DNA of 64,000 bases from assembly GCF_020982545.1 (NCBI RefSeq), contig NZ_JAJKLK010000019.1:496001-560000 (forward strand), read 5' to 3'. The notes under the pieces are model-generated. The model was not told where the DNA came from and made no database searches. It saw only the letters and a list, made by a program, of their open reading frames with translations. Made by a program: the position numbers and the translations under genes. This DNA comes from Streptomyces sp. MNU76. GTDB lineage: Bacteria > Actinomycetota > Actinomycetes > Streptomycetales > Streptomycetaceae. How positions within the stretch are numbered: position 1 is the first letter of the stretch; every line of letters starts with the position of its first letter. Positions 38,447 to 46,487 of the stretch are shown here, in pieces.

Positions 38447-40580
38447 CTTCGGTCCGGACCATCCGATGGATCCGGTCCGGCTGGCGTTGACCCGGAGCCT
38501 GGTGACTGCCTTCGGGCTCGACCGGGAGATGGATGTCGTCTCGGCGAAGCTGGCCGGGGAGTCGACACTGCGACTCGTACACCGCGAGGACTACGTGGCG
38601 GCGGTTCGGGCCGCGTCCGCCGATCCCGGGGGCGCGGACGGGTCGTACGGACTGGGGACCGTCGACGATCCGGCCTTCGCCGGGATGCACGAGGTGTCCG
38701 CGCTCATCGCGGGGCAGTCGGTGGGGGCGGCGGAGGCCGTGTGGCGCGGGGACGCGCTGCACGCCGTGAACTTCGCGGGCGGGCTGCACCATGCGATGCC
38801 CGGGGGCGCCTCGGGGTTCTGTATCTACAACGACGCGTCGATCGCCATCGCCCGGCTGCTGGAGCTGGGGGCCGAGCGGGTCGCCTATGTGGACGTCGAC
38901 GTGCATCACGGGGACGGGGTGCAGACGGCGTTCTGGGAGGACCCGAGGGTCCTGACGATCTCGCTGCACGAGCATCCCCGGACCCTGTTCCCGCAGACCG
39001 GGTGGCCCGAGGAGACGGGGGCCCCGTCGAGTGCGGAGGGGTCGGCCGTGAACGTGGCGCTGGCGGGGACCGGGGACGCGGGGTGGGTGCGGGCGTTCCA
39101 CGCGGTGGTGCCCGAGCTGATCGCCGACTTCCGGCCGCAGGTGCTGGTGACCCAGCACGGGGCCGATACGCACTTCGAGGATCCCTTGGCGCATCTGGCG
39201 GTGTCGCTGGACGCGCAGCGGGCCGTCCAGGTCGCGTTGCACGAGCTGGCGCACGAGTACGCCGACGGGCGGTGGGTCGCGCTCGGCGGGGGCGGGTACG
39301 CGGTGGTGGACGTGGTGCCGCGGTCGTGGACGCATCTGGTGGCGATCGCGGCGGGGCGGGAGATCGCGCCGGAGACCGTGATTCCCGAGGAGTGGCGGCA
39401 GCAGGTGTTCGCTCGTACGCGGCAGTTGGCGCCGGCGCGGATGACTGATGGGCGGTGGCCTGTGGCGTGGGCGGGGTGGGATGCGGGGTACGACCCCGCG
39501 GATCGGTTGGATCAGGCGGTGCTTGCCGCGCGGAAGGCTGTGTTTCCGTTGCGGGGTTGTTGGCGTAGGGGTTTTCTCGCCCCCGCCGCCCCTACCCGTC
39601 CCATCCTGAAGGGGCTGCGTGCCCCTTCAGCCCCGTCTGATTCGGGGCTCCGCCCGGACCCCGTTCGCGCAGTTCCCCGCGCCCCGCAAAGGGAGTTAGG
39701 CCAACTGTGTGGTGAGGCTGTGGTTTTCGGGGTCGTGGGGCGGGCCGTGCGTCAGCATCTGAGGGTGGTCGGCGGTGGGGCGTTGCGGGAGCACCTGGTG
39801 CGGTCCGGGTTGGCGGGGAGGGTGGCCACCGCTCGGGAGGCGAGTCTGCGGAGTTATCGGTTGTTCGCGGCTCGTGATCCTCGGTTTCTGATCGGGATCG
39901 ATCCGGAGATGACCTGGCGACAGCGGGATGTGCTCGCTTTGATGGCGGAGAGGTGCGGGGTTTCGGCCGATCCTGGGTGCACATCCGGGCAGGATGTGAT
40001 CGACCCGGAGTTGACGGTCGGGGCGCTGGACCGGTTCGCGGAACGGGTCGGGGCGGTCGCTCGCAGTGGTGGGCTGGTGCTCCTCGGGACCGGGCACCCG
40101 CATCGGCTGCTCGGTTTCTACGGCGCGTTGGCGGACGCTTTGTCGGCGGCGGGATGTGAGGTCCTCACCCCTGCGACGGGTAGACGTGTCGACATAACGA
40201 CCCGGTTCGGTCTACGCACGTACAACCTCGACTACGTTCGGGGCGTCGCTCTCGTCCGTGAGGCGCCTGCTCTGCGCTCCGGTTGTGCGACCGGCGTGCA
40301 CACGCATTCACCGCTGCCGGTTCGGACGGTTCTGGCGGCCGCCGCGGAGGCCGGCGGGCCGCTCCCGGAACTCGTGGTGGGAGACCACGGTTGGGTCTGC
40401 GGGGCAGGTCAGCTGGGGTTCGAGGCGATCGGGCTCGCCGATACGGACGATCCGGCGCTCTTCGTGGGGGAGGCGGAGGGGCGGGTGTCCGTCGCCGTTC
40501 CACTTGATGACGGTGTGCGGTCTGATTACTACCGACCGCTGACCCGCTACGTACTCAATCGGGCGTGTCTGTCACAGTAG
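38397..40580 (+). CDS. acuC: AcuC-like histone-deacetylase-family protein, in frame with a downstream phosphatase-like module
   Basis: The first about 390 residues form an HDAC-family zinc deacetylase of the AcuC type: GGLHHAMPGGASGFCIYNDA, the zinc-site motif YVDVDVHHGDGVQ, TISLHEHPRTLFPQTG, and LGGGGYAVVDVVPRSW. Such enzymes deacetylate acetyl-CoA synthetase and other proteins. ATG 38397 (MSGRAQLMWDEAV) is chosen; a GTG nine bases earlier is an alternative. After ARKAVFPLRG the frame stays open through an intergenic-looking stretch with a hairpin (39606-39630) and a dispersed repeat, then enters a second protein-like module to 40580. In S. coelicolor, as I recall, these are two genes (SCO3330, SCO3329). 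So the normal stop seems lost, or a short frame error hides it. Confidence 0.8.
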   Translation: MSGRAQLMWDEAVTGYDFGPDHPMDPVRLALTRSLVTAFGLDREMDVVSAKLAGESTLRLVHREDYVAAVRAASADPGGADGSYGLGTVDDPAFAGMHEVSALIAGQSVGAAEAVWRGDALHAVNFAGGLHHAMPGGASGFCIYNDASIAIARLLELGAERVAYVDVDVHHGDGVQTAFWEDPRVLTISLHEHPRTLFPQTGWPEETGAPSSAEGSAVNVALAGTGDAGWVRAFHAVVPELIADFRPQVLVTQHGADTHFEDPLAHLAVSLDAQRAVQVALHELAHEYADGRWVALGGGGYAVVDVVPRSWTHLVAIAAGREIAPETVIPEEWRQQVFARTRQLAPARMTDGRWPVAWAGWDAGYDPADRLDQAVLAARKAVFPLRGCWRRGFLAPAAPTRPILKGLRAPSAPSDSGLRPDPVRAVPRAPQRELGQLCGEAVVFGVVGRAVRQHLRVVGGGALREHLVRSGLAGRVATAREASLRSYRLFAARDPRFLIGIDPEMTWRQRDVLALMAERCGVSADPGCTSGQDVIDPELTVGALDRFAERVGAVARSGGLVLLGTGHPHRLLGFYGALADALSAAGCEVLTPATGRRVDITTRFGLRTYNLDYVRGVALVREAPALRSGCATGVHTHSPLPVRTVLAAAAEAGGPLPELVVGDHGWVCGAGQLGFEAIGLADTDDPALFVGEAEGRVSVAVPLDDGVRSDYYRPLTRYVLNRACLSQ
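39606..39630 (+). terminator. Hairpin between the AcuC and phosphatase-like modules
   Basis: CTGAAGGGGC pairs exactly with GCCCCTTCAG over a five-base loop. Its presence inside the long open frame argues that two separate genes are meant here. Confidence 0.6.
39664..39685. repeat. Dispersed intergenic element, copy 2
   Basis: TTCGCGCAGTTCCCCGCGCC, the core shared with the elements at 7315, 53537, 58526, 62956 and 63081. Confidence 0.75.
39720..40580 (+). CDS. Phosphatase-like conserved actinobacterial protein
   Basis: This C-terminal module (from about GTG 39720) reads VVFGVVGRAVRQHLRVVGGG and continues for about 286 residues. It looks like a full protein in its own right, with GLVLLGTGHPHRLLGFYGAL, CATGVHTHSPLPVR and LVVGDHGWVCGAGQLGFEA. 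I associate this family with a phosphatase annotation in Streptomyces, but I cannot point to a known catalytic signature. The start is uncertain: the ribosome binding site GGGAG at 39691 is too far from the GTG, and a CTG at 39705 is closer. It reads in frame with the acuC-like gene. The following gene encodes an excisionase-type HTH protein. Confidence 0.65.
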   Translation: MVFGVVGRAVRQHLRVVGGGALREHLVRSGLAGRVATAREASLRSYRLFAARDPRFLIGIDPEMTWRQRDVLALMAERCGVSADPGCTSGQDVIDPELTVGALDRFAERVGAVARSGGLVLLGTGHPHRLLGFYGALADALSAAGCEVLTPATGRRVDITTRFGLRTYNLDYVRGVALVREAPALRSGCATGVHTHSPLPVRTVLAAAAEAGGPLPELVVGDHGWVCGAGQLGFEAIGLADTDDPALFVGEAEGRVSVAVPLDDGVRSDYYRPLTRYVLNRACLSQ

Positions 40581-40709
40581 GCCGCCGATGGCATCCCCTC
40601 TTCCCCACTCGCATCACCCGCCCCTACATTGGGGAGTGAGCACGCAACGACGAAGAGTCACCGGAAGGGGAAGCCGGTGGCCGTCGAGTGCGGAAGGTTC
40701 AGGTGTGTC

Positions 40710-40922
40710 ATGGCTGCAGCTGGCGAGAGGCCTCTGAACGAGGTTCAGTTCCTGACCGTGGCGGAAGTCGCCGCGGTGATGCGCGTGTCGAAGATGACCG
40801 TGTACCGCTTGGTGCACAGCGGTCATCTGCCGGCGATCCGGGTGGGCAGGTCCTTCCGGGTGCCGGAGCAAGCGGTGCACGAATACCTCCGCGAGAGCTA
40901 TGTGGGGGTGGAGACGGCCTGA
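40710..40922 (+). CDS. Excisionase/MerR-type small DNA-binding protein
   Basis: A 70-residue helix-turn-helix protein with EVQFLTVAEVAAVMRVSKMT and YRLVHSGHLPAIRVGRSFRV, the winged-HTH pattern of excisionase/BldC-like proteins. It is a small dimeric DNA-binding factor. The ATG at 40710 matches what I recall for S. coelicolor SCO3328; a GTG at 40677, well spaced from GGAAGGGG, would add 11 residues and is a credible alternative. It sits directly upstream of the bS22 gene; an inverted repeat between them may terminate transcription. This is a conserved Streptomyces gene, not a phage remnant, despite the excisionase label. Confidence 0.85.
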   Translation: MAAAGERPLNEVQFLTVAEVAAVMRVSKMTVYRLVHSGHLPAIRVGRSFRVPEQAVHEYLRESYVGVETA

Positions 40923-40944
40923 CGGCCATCGGGGCCGAGGGGCT

Positions 40945-40970
40945 CCCGGAGGCCCTGCGGGACCTCCGGG
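40945..40970 (+). terminator. Hairpin after the excisionase-type gene
   Basis: CCCGGAGG (40945-40952) pairs with CCTCCGGG (40963-40970) over a ten-base loop, between the HTH gene and bS22. Confidence 0.55.
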
Positions 40971-41090
40971 ATACCCCCGGTTCCCCCTCGATTACGACCT
41001 CAGCGCTCGGACGGGTAGGCTGGCCCCTCGTAGGTCGTATGGGCCCATGGCGCCCAAACACCGAGTGATGAGAAGTGAGCGAGGGTAGTC

Positions 41091-41189
41091 GTGGGCTCTG
41101 TTATCAAGAAGCGGCGCAAGCGGATGGCTAAGAAGAAGCACCGCAAGCTGCTCAAGCGCACCCGCGTTCAGCGTCGCAACAAGAAGTAA
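41091..41189 (+). CDS. Ribosomal protein bS22 (AURKAIP1/COX24-domain)
   Basis: A 32-residue, highly basic protein starting GTG 41091 and ending TAA 41189: SVIKKRRKRMAKKKHRKLLK then RTRVQRRNKK. This is the actinobacterial bS22-type small-subunit protein with the AURKAIP1/COX24 domain; nearly every residue is Lys, Arg, His or Gln. It should sit in the 30S subunit in mature ribosomes. Its position between an excisionase-type gene and an epimerase gene is conserved in Streptomyces as I recall (SCO3327). Below typical length cut-offs, so easily missed. Confidence 0.9.
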   Translation: MGSVIKKRRKRMAKKKHRKLLKRTRVQRRNKK

Positions 41190-41288
41190 GGCGGTCCGGC
41201 CCCGCGATCGGGGTCCTGGCCGGTCCCCCTCGCGTAAGGGGGCCGTACGCCTTGCTTTCTTGCGCGAGCGCTGTTGAAGAACGCGTTG

Positions 41289-41324
41289 CCGCGACCCCCC
41301 ACCGGAACCGGTGGGGGGTCGCGG
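41289..41324 (+). terminator. Terminator after bS22
   Basis: CCGCGACCCCCCACCGG pairs exactly with CCGGTGGGGGGTCGCGG over a two-base AA centre (tight loop after fraying), followed by TGTTTC. Confidence 0.8.
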
Positions 41325-41408
41325 TGTTTCACCGGTCATTGTTTTTGCCGGTCATTGACGGGGTCGCGGTCACCACAGGGCAACATCGACCCGCTAACGT
41401 GGCCGCAC

Positions 41409-41445
41409 ACGGGGAACGCGGAGAGTACGGGGAACGCGGCAGAGT
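41409..41445. repeat. Direct tandem repeat upstream of the epimerase gene
   Basis: ACGGGGAACGCGGAGAGT (41409-41426) followed at once by ACGGGGAACGCGGCAGAGT (41427-41445), about 50 bases before the epimerase start codon. Confidence 0.85.
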
Positions 41446-41497
41446 ACGAGCAGAGTTACGCCTGTGTGAGGCGACGGCTGGAAGGAAGGCGCTGATC

Positions 41498-42565
41498 TTG
41501 GGGAAGGTCGTGCTCGTCACCGGTGTGGCCCGTCAGCTGGGAGGCCGGTTCGTCCGGCGGATCCAGCGCGACCCGCAGGTGGACCGGGTCATCGCGGTGG
41601 ACGCGGTGCCGCCGGGACACCATCTTGGCGGCGCGGACTTCGTCCAGGCCGACATCCGGCAGCCCGCCATAGCCCGTCTGCTGGCCGAGCACAACGTGGA
41701 CACCGTGGTGCACATGGACGTCACGGGCACCCCTCTGGGCAGCGGCGGCCGCGCCACGCTCAAGGAGACCAACGTCATCGGCACCATGCAGTTGCTCGGT
41801 GCCTGTCAGAAGTCCCCGTTGATCAAGCGGCTGGTCGTGAAGTCCAGCACGAACGTGTACGGTTCCGCGCCCCGCGATCCGGCCGTGTTCACCGAGACCA
41901 CCCCGCCCAAGTCGCTGCCCAGCGGTGGCTTCGCCAAGGACACCGTCGAGGTCGAGGGGTACGTCCGCGGATTCGCCCGGCGGCGGCCCGACGTGGCCGT
42001 GTGCGTGCTGCGGTTCGCGAACATCCTCGGGCCGAGCGCCGATTCGCCGCTCGCCTCGTACTTCTCGATGCCGGTGCTGCCGACCGTGCTGGGGTACGAC
42101 CCCCGGCTGCAGTTCGTGCACGAGGACGACGTGATCGAGGTGCTGCGGATCGCCTCGCACGAACCGGCGCGGGGCACGCTCAACAGCGGGACGTTCAACA
42201 TCGCGGGCGACGGTGTGCTGCTGCTCTCGCAGTGCGCGCGGCGGCTCGGCCGGCCGACGGTGCCGCTGCTGATGCCGGCGGTCAGCTGGGTCGGCTCGAT
42301 GGTCCGGACGCTGGGCGTCACCGACTTCTCGCCGGAGCAGCTGCGGCTGCTGACGCACGGGCGGGTCGTGTCGACCAACCAGATGCGCGAGACGCTCGGC
42401 TACCGGGCCAGGTATACCACCGCGGAGACGTTCGCCGACTTCGCGCGGAGCAGGGGGCCCGGCCTCCTGCCCCCCGAGGCCCTCGCTGGGGCCATCGACC
42501 GGATCGCCGCCCTGCCGGTGCCCACCGTGGGCGGAGGTCAACCCCCGACGCAGAGCGCCAACTGA
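41498..42565 (+). CDS. NAD-dependent epimerase/dehydratase-like protein (extended SDR)
   Basis: A 355-residue extended short-chain dehydrogenase/epimerase-like protein. The N-terminal Rossmann motif is VVLVTGVARQLGGRFVR; VVHMDVTGTPLGSGGRA, VKSSTNVYGSAPRD and CVLRFANILGP mark the sugar-nucleotide epimerase fold. The usual YxxxK catalytic pair is not evident: at the expected place it reads GGFAKDTVEVEGYV, so activity is uncertain. The start is TTG 41498, with GGAAGGA upstream; earlier in-frame codons are not protein-like. It lies 14 bases before an acyltransferase gene and is likely co-transcribed with it. In S. coelicolor this pair sits near bldN (SCO3326-3325, from memory). A role in lipid or glycolipid modification is possible but unproved. 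Confidence 0.8.
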   Translation: MGKVVLVTGVARQLGGRFVRRIQRDPQVDRVIAVDAVPPGHHLGGADFVQADIRQPAIARLLAEHNVDTVVHMDVTGTPLGSGGRATLKETNVIGTMQLLGACQKSPLIKRLVVKSSTNVYGSAPRDPAVFTETTPPKSLPSGGFAKDTVEVEGYVRGFARRRPDVAVCVLRFANILGPSADSPLASYFSMPVLPTVLGYDPRLQFVHEDDVIEVLRIASHEPARGTLNSGTFNIAGDGVLLLSQCARRLGRPTVPLLMPAVSWVGSMVRTLGVTDFSPEQLRLLTHGRVVSTNQMRETLGYRARYTTAETFADFARSRGPGLLPPEALAGAIDRIAALPVPTVGGGQPPTQSAN

Positions 42566-42579
42566 GGAGCGCATCAACG

Positions 42580-43659
42580 ATGGCGGATGCCAAGGTCATT
42601 CCGTTCGACGACGACCGGACGCGCGGGGGTGCCGTGCAGCGCCCGCCGCGCCGCCGGACCACGGGGAGCCGGCGCAAGGGTGAGAGCGCGGTCGTCCGGG
42701 ACGTCCGTGAATCCGGCGAGGTCCAGGCCCTCCCCGCGCGGCCGACCGGCACGGATGATGTACCTGTGACACGGGAGAAGCCGGAGCCGCCCCAGGAGGC
42801 CGCCGAGGCACACGACGCGGGCGGGCTGGAGCGACGGATCGCCGGGGGACTCGCGTTCCTGCGCAAGCGCCTCACGGGCGACTACGAGGTCGACGACTTC
42901 GGCTACGACGCCGAGCTCACCGACCAGGTGCTGATGTCGTTGCTGCGGCCGGTGTACGAGAAGTACTTCCGGGTCGAGGTGAAGGGCATCGAGAACATCC
43001 CGACGGACGGCGGTGCCCTGATCGTCGCCAACCACTCGGGGACGCTGCCGATGGACGGCCTGATGATGCAGGTCGCCGTGCACGACAACCACCCCACGGG
43101 CCGGCATCTACGGCTGCTCGCGGCGGACCTGGTCTTCATGCTGCCGGTGGTCAACGAACTGGCCCGCAAGCTCGGGCACACCCTCGCGTGCGCGGAGGAC
43201 GCCTCCCGGCTGCTGCAGCAGGGTGAGCTGGTCGGGGTCATGCCGGAGGGTTTCAAGGGGCTCGGCAAGCCCTTCGGGGACCGCTACAAGCTGCAGCGGT
43301 TCGGCCGGGGCGGCTTCGTCTCCACGGCCCTGCGCGCCGGTACTCCGATCATTCCGTGCTCGATCGTGGGCGCGGAGGAGATCTACCCGATGATCGGGAA
43401 CTCGAAGACGCTCGCGCGGCTGCTCGGTTTCCCGTACTTCCCGATCACCCCGACCTTCCCGTGGCTCGGACCGCTGGGTGCCGTACCGCTGCCGACGAAG
43501 TGGACCATCCAGTTCGGTGAGCCGATTCCGACGGACGGCTATCCGCCGGAGGCCGCCGAGGACCCGATGCTGATGTTCAACCTGACCGATCAGGTGCGGG
43601 AGCAGATCCAGCACACGCTGTACAAGTTGCTGGTGCAGCGGCGGTCGGTGTTCTTCTGA
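42580..43659 (+). CDS. Phospholipid/glycerol acyltransferase family protein
   Basis: A 359-residue PlsC-like acyltransferase. An N-terminal charged, probably disordered region (residues 1-85) precedes the domain. The acyl-transfer histidine is in LIVANHSGTLPMDGLMM, and other conserved elements are VGVMPEGFKGLGKPF and TPIIPCSIVGAEEIYP. It is expected to move fatty acyl groups onto a glycerolipid or related acceptor at the membrane. ATG 42580 is preceded by TGAGGAG about eight bases away, overlapping the end of the epimerase gene's surroundings. It converges on rsbN with a long perfect terminator between. Confidence 0.85.
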   Translation: MADAKVIPFDDDRTRGGAVQRPPRRRTTGSRRKGESAVVRDVRESGEVQALPARPTGTDDVPVTREKPEPPQEAAEAHDAGGLERRIAGGLAFLRKRLTGDYEVDDFGYDAELTDQVLMSLLRPVYEKYFRVEVKGIENIPTDGGALIVANHSGTLPMDGLMMQVAVHDNHPTGRHLRLLAADLVFMLPVVNELARKLGHTLACAEDASRLLQQGELVGVMPEGFKGLGKPFGDRYKLQRFGRGGFVSTALRAGTPIIPCSIVGAEEIYPMIGNSKTLARLLGFPYFPITPTFPWLGPLGAVPLPTKWTIQFGEPIPTDGYPPEAAEDPMLMFNLTDQVREQIQHTLYKLLVQRRSVFF

Positions 43660-43685
43660 GGCCCCGCGGGGCTGAGGAGCGAGCG

Positions 43686-43736
43686 CGTACGACGGTGGGG
43701 CGCCCCTCTCGAAGAGGGGCGCCCCACCGTCGTACG
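43686..43736. terminator. Long perfect convergent terminator
   Basis: A 24-base stem: CGTACGACGGTGGGGCGCCC at 43686-43705, continuing to 43709, pairs exactly with 43713-43736 around a three-base loop. It sits between the acyltransferase gene and rsbN, which converge. Confidence 0.9.
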
Positions 43737-43744
43737 GGGCGGTT

Positions 43745-44986
43745 CTATCCGCCGTTCTCGCCGTCGATGCCCAGGCCGGGCAGGAGGCCCGGCAGGAGGG
43801 GCGGGAGGGTGACGTCGGAGTCTTCGGGCGGGGTGGACTTGCCGGTGGACGGGGAGGTGCTGGTGGTGTCGTCCTGGGGCGGGTCCAGCAGGCCGCCGGT
43901 GGTGCCGCCGACGAGACCTTCGCCGCCGCTGTCCGAGTTCGACGTGGATGGTTTGGGCTTGCCGCCGGTGTCCTGGTCGCCGCCGACGGAGCCGCCGGTG
44001 GCGCTCGGGGCCGGGCGGCCGCCCGGGTCGGTGGTGCCGGGGGAACCGGAGCCCGTGGACCGCTGCCTGCCGTCGCCGCCGGGGGCCGAGGGCTGCGGCA
44101 GGAGCGACGAGTGCGGGGCGACCTCGTCGTCTATGGCGTCGAAGACCGACGAGACCTGCTGACTCACGTCCCCGAGCTGCACGGGCAGCCGGTCGCGGAG
44201 CGCGCCCCAGGCCTCGCGGTGGGACCGGGAGAAGGCCGACAGGGCCTGGATCGGGCCCAGGGAGTCCGGATCTCGCTCGAATGCCTCGTGGAGCAGTCGG
44301 TGGCCCTCGGCGGCGTCGTGCCGCATCCCGGTGAGCGCGCGGCGGATCTCGCCGAGCGACTCGTGGTCGAGGTGTCCGCTCCGGTCGCGCTCCATGAGGC
44401 GGCGGGCCTCGCTGAGCCGGGTGGACGCCTGGTCCAGATAGAGCCGGCCCCGGTCGTCGTTGTCGTCGGTCAGGGTCAGTTTCACGTCCTCGATGCCGCG
44501 TTTGAGGCCGTAGAGCGAGTCACCGGGTAGGGCGTCCGAGCTGGCGGCGGCCACACCGCCGAAGGCGCTCGCGGCCACACCGACGCTGAGCCCGCCGGCG
44601 GCGAGCCCCTTCGTCAGGCGGGACCGTGGTCGCAACTTGCCCAGCGGGCTCGCCCGGTGAGCGCCTCGCGCCCGGCCCGATCGCTGCTCGGGCACCGAAG
44701 GGTCCGACGCCTCGCGCCCCGGCAGTGTGCCGTCCCGCAGCATGGCCTCCATCGCGGCCACCAACTGGGCGCGATGGACGACCTTGACCTCGGGGTCGAG
44801 CACTGGCTTGGGCAGCTCGTCCAGACCGGTGGTGAGGGCCAACATGCGGCCCCGCTCGGTCTGTTCCGCTGCCGGGGCTGGTGCCGATCCCTCGGGCTGC
44901 TCGGCCGCCGTGCCCCGGTCGGACAGCTCCTCCAGGGCCTGGGCGAAGGCGTTCGCCCGCCGGTGCGCCGATACGTTCGCGATCAC
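43745..44986 (-). CDS. rsbN: Anti-sigma factor RsbN (DUF5667 domain), partner of BldN
   Basis: A 413-residue membrane protein. The N-terminal cytoplasmic part (residues 1-100) begins IANVSAHRRANAFAQALEE and would bind the sigma factor. A single membrane helix follows the basic stretch (about residues 125-145, GLSVGVAASAFGGVAAASSD). The extracellular part has a DUF5667 domain around ALPGDSLYGLKRGIEDVKL and a long Ser/Gly/Pro/Thr tail. GTG 44986 is chosen, as GAGGAGG lies seven bases upstream. RsbN is known in Streptomyces to hold BldN inactive at the membrane; bldN lies just upstream on the same strand, and rsbN itself is a known BldN target. The identity rests on this pairing. Confidence 0.9.
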   Translation of the reverse strand: MIANVSAHRRANAFAQALEELSDRGTAAEQPEGSAPAPAAEQTERGRMLALTTGLDELPKPVLDPEVKVVHRAQLVAAMEAMLRDGTLPGREASDPSVPEQRSGRARGAHRASPLGKLRPRSRLTKGLAAGGLSVGVAASAFGGVAAASSDALPGDSLYGLKRGIEDVKLTLTDDNDDRGRLYLDQASTRLSEARRLMERDRSGHLDHESLGEIRRALTGMRHDAAEGHRLLHEAFERDPDSLGPIQALSAFSRSHREAWGALRDRLPVQLGDVSQQVSSVFDAIDDEVAPHSSLLPQPSAPGGDGRQRSTGSGSPGTTDPGGRPAPSATGGSVGGDQDTGGKPKPSTSNSDSGGEGLVGGTTGGLLDPPQDDTTSTSPSTGKSTPPEDSDVTLPPLLPGLLPGLGIDGENGG

Positions 44987-45270
44987 TGGCGGCACCTCCT
45001 CTCGTCATGACGGTCGACTCCCCAGGGGGTCCTGAGGGTTGCACGTCCCCGACCGTTACACGATCGAGTGATCGGTGTCGGCCAGGCGCGACCACAGGGA
45101 GCCTGTATCCCGCACAACGAGCGGCGCGGCACTTGGGTTACGGACGGCGGATGATCGGACGTGGAAGTCAACAGACTTCGACGCAGGGTGAGTTGGGCGT
45201 GGCGGAGCGTATGTGATCGATGCGCTCGGCGAGCCGGCGGCTCAGCTGCGGTGGTCCCGGTGGGCGGGCC

Positions 45271-46098
45271 TCAGCGGGCGTCGTCCGGGAGGAGGCGGGC
45301 GAGGGTGCGGACCGCGCGGTACTGGAGGGTCTTGATCGCGCCCTCGTTCTTGCCCATGACCCGGGCGGTCTCGGCGACGGAGAGGCCCTGGAGGAAGCGG
45401 AGGGTGACGCACTCCTGCTGCTGCGGGTTGAGCCGGCGTACGGCTTCCAGCAGGGCGGCGTTGGAGAGGGACTCCAGGACGGAGTCCTCGGGGGAGCGCT
45501 CGACCTCGTTGGCGTCGAGCATCTCGCCGGTGGTGACCTCCAGCCGGAAGCGGCTGGACTTGAAGTGGTCGGCCACCAGGTTGCGGGCGATGGTGACCAG
45601 CCAGGCGCCGAAGTCGCGGCCCTGCCAGGTGAACGTGCCGATGCGGCGCAGGGCGCGCAGGAACGTCTCGCTGGTGAGGTCCTCGGCGGTCGCCTTGCCG
45701 CCGACGCGGTAGTAGATGTAGCGGTAGACCGTGTCGCTGTACTGGTCGTACAGACGGCCGAAGGCGTCGGCCTCGCCGGACTGGGCGCGTTCGACGAGGT
45801 CCATCATGCGGGCGCTGTCGCTGTCCGCGGCGGGACGGCGGGTGGTCGTGGCGGTGGATCCCGAACGGCCTCGTCTGCCGGCCCGCCCGTCACCCGACCG
45901 CCGCCCCTCGACGACAGCGCTTCGCGCCGGCCCCTGCTCGACGCCGTCGGCCAGTGCGTAGCACGGGCCGACGGGCGCGGCGGAGGTGGCGAGGGCGGGG
46001 ACGGCGTACGCGGTGGGGACGAAGCCGCGCAACAGTTGGTTGACCGTCGCGCGCAGCGTAGCCAGGCCCGAGGCGTCAACCCCGACGTGTGGGTACAC
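45271..46098 (-). CDS. bldN: Developmental ECF sigma factor BldN
   Basis: A 275-residue ECF sigma factor with an unusual N-terminal extension of about 90 residues (from YPHVGVDASGLATLRATVNQ), known in Streptomyces to make BldN a proprotein that is cleaved. The sigma-2 domain has DAFGRLYDQYSDTVYRYIYY and EDLTSETFLRALRRI; sigma-4 is CVTLRFLQGLSVAETARVMG then NEGAIKTLQYRAVRTLARLL. GTG 46098 follows GGGAG. BldN drives aerial development genes such as bldM and chaplins. It is expressed with rsbN downstream. The gene appears intact. Confidence 0.95.
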   Translation of the reverse strand: MYPHVGVDASGLATLRATVNQLLRGFVPTAYAVPALATSAAPVGPCYALADGVEQGPARSAVVEGRRSGDGRAGRRGRSGSTATTTRRPAADSDSARMMDLVERAQSGEADAFGRLYDQYSDTVYRYIYYRVGGKATAEDLTSETFLRALRRIGTFTWQGRDFGAWLVTIARNLVADHFKSSRFRLEVTTGEMLDANEVERSPEDSVLESLSNAALLEAVRRLNPQQQECVTLRFLQGLSVAETARVMGKNEGAIKTLQYRAVRTLARLLPDDAR

Positions 46099-46429
46099 GG
46101 GACTCCCAGAGGCAGAGCTTCCATCACGTGCAGTGCGGAACCTTTCACCCGTCGTAGCGACGGAGGGGTACCGGTTTGCGTTTGAGGAGAATAACGCTTC
46201 GTGCAGGCACTGCTACACCCAGTTGCTCAAATCATCGATTACGTCGCTTCTGTTACTGATTGACGGCTGCTCAAGTGCCGCCGTGTGATCGGTTGTTGAT
46301 CGATTGGGTTCGTGTTCCGTCTGGGTGCGGGGCGTGTTGTGGTCGGGTGCGGACGGTGTGACTGAGGGCGCGGTGGGGGTATGACGGCCCGAATGCCGCG
46401 GTGACGGGGGCGGACGCGTCCGGACGCGC
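46099..46429. other. Upstream region of bldN
   Basis: About 330 bases between bldN and the terminator of the HAD gene. It includes an AT-richer block (46160-46280) that should hold the bldN promoter and BldD-binding sites. I could not place a BldD box with confidence. No gene is seen. Confidence 0.5.
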
Positions 46430-46470
46430 GAACGCCGGAGGGGCTGGGAGACCCAGCCCCTCCGGCGTTC
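46430..46470 (-). terminator. Terminator of the HAD-IB phosphatase gene
   Basis: GAACGCCGGAGGGGCTGG (from 46430) pairs perfectly with CCAGCCCCTCCGGCGTTC (to 46470). It begins 18 bases past the stop of the reverse-strand HAD gene. Confidence 0.85.
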
Positions 46471-46487
46471 GAGGAACGATCAGCCGT

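Larger units (their letters stand above)
41190..41497 (+). other. Intergenic region downstream of bS22
   Basis: About 308 bases with no gene seen. It holds two hairpins (around 41225-41242 and the strong one at 41289-41324), a possible -35 TTGACG at 41355, and an 18/19-base direct repeat at 41409-41445 just upstream of the epimerase start. Confidence 0.6.

Noticed and set aside
40710..40922. Phage excisionase or integrated element
   Set aside because: The HTH protein is a conserved Streptomyces chromosomal gene with no integrase, attachment repeat or phage gene nearby.
46160..46290. BldD box upstream of bldN
   Set aside because: A GTAAC-like pair exists, but the spacing does not fit the BldD palindrome, so I do not claim a site.
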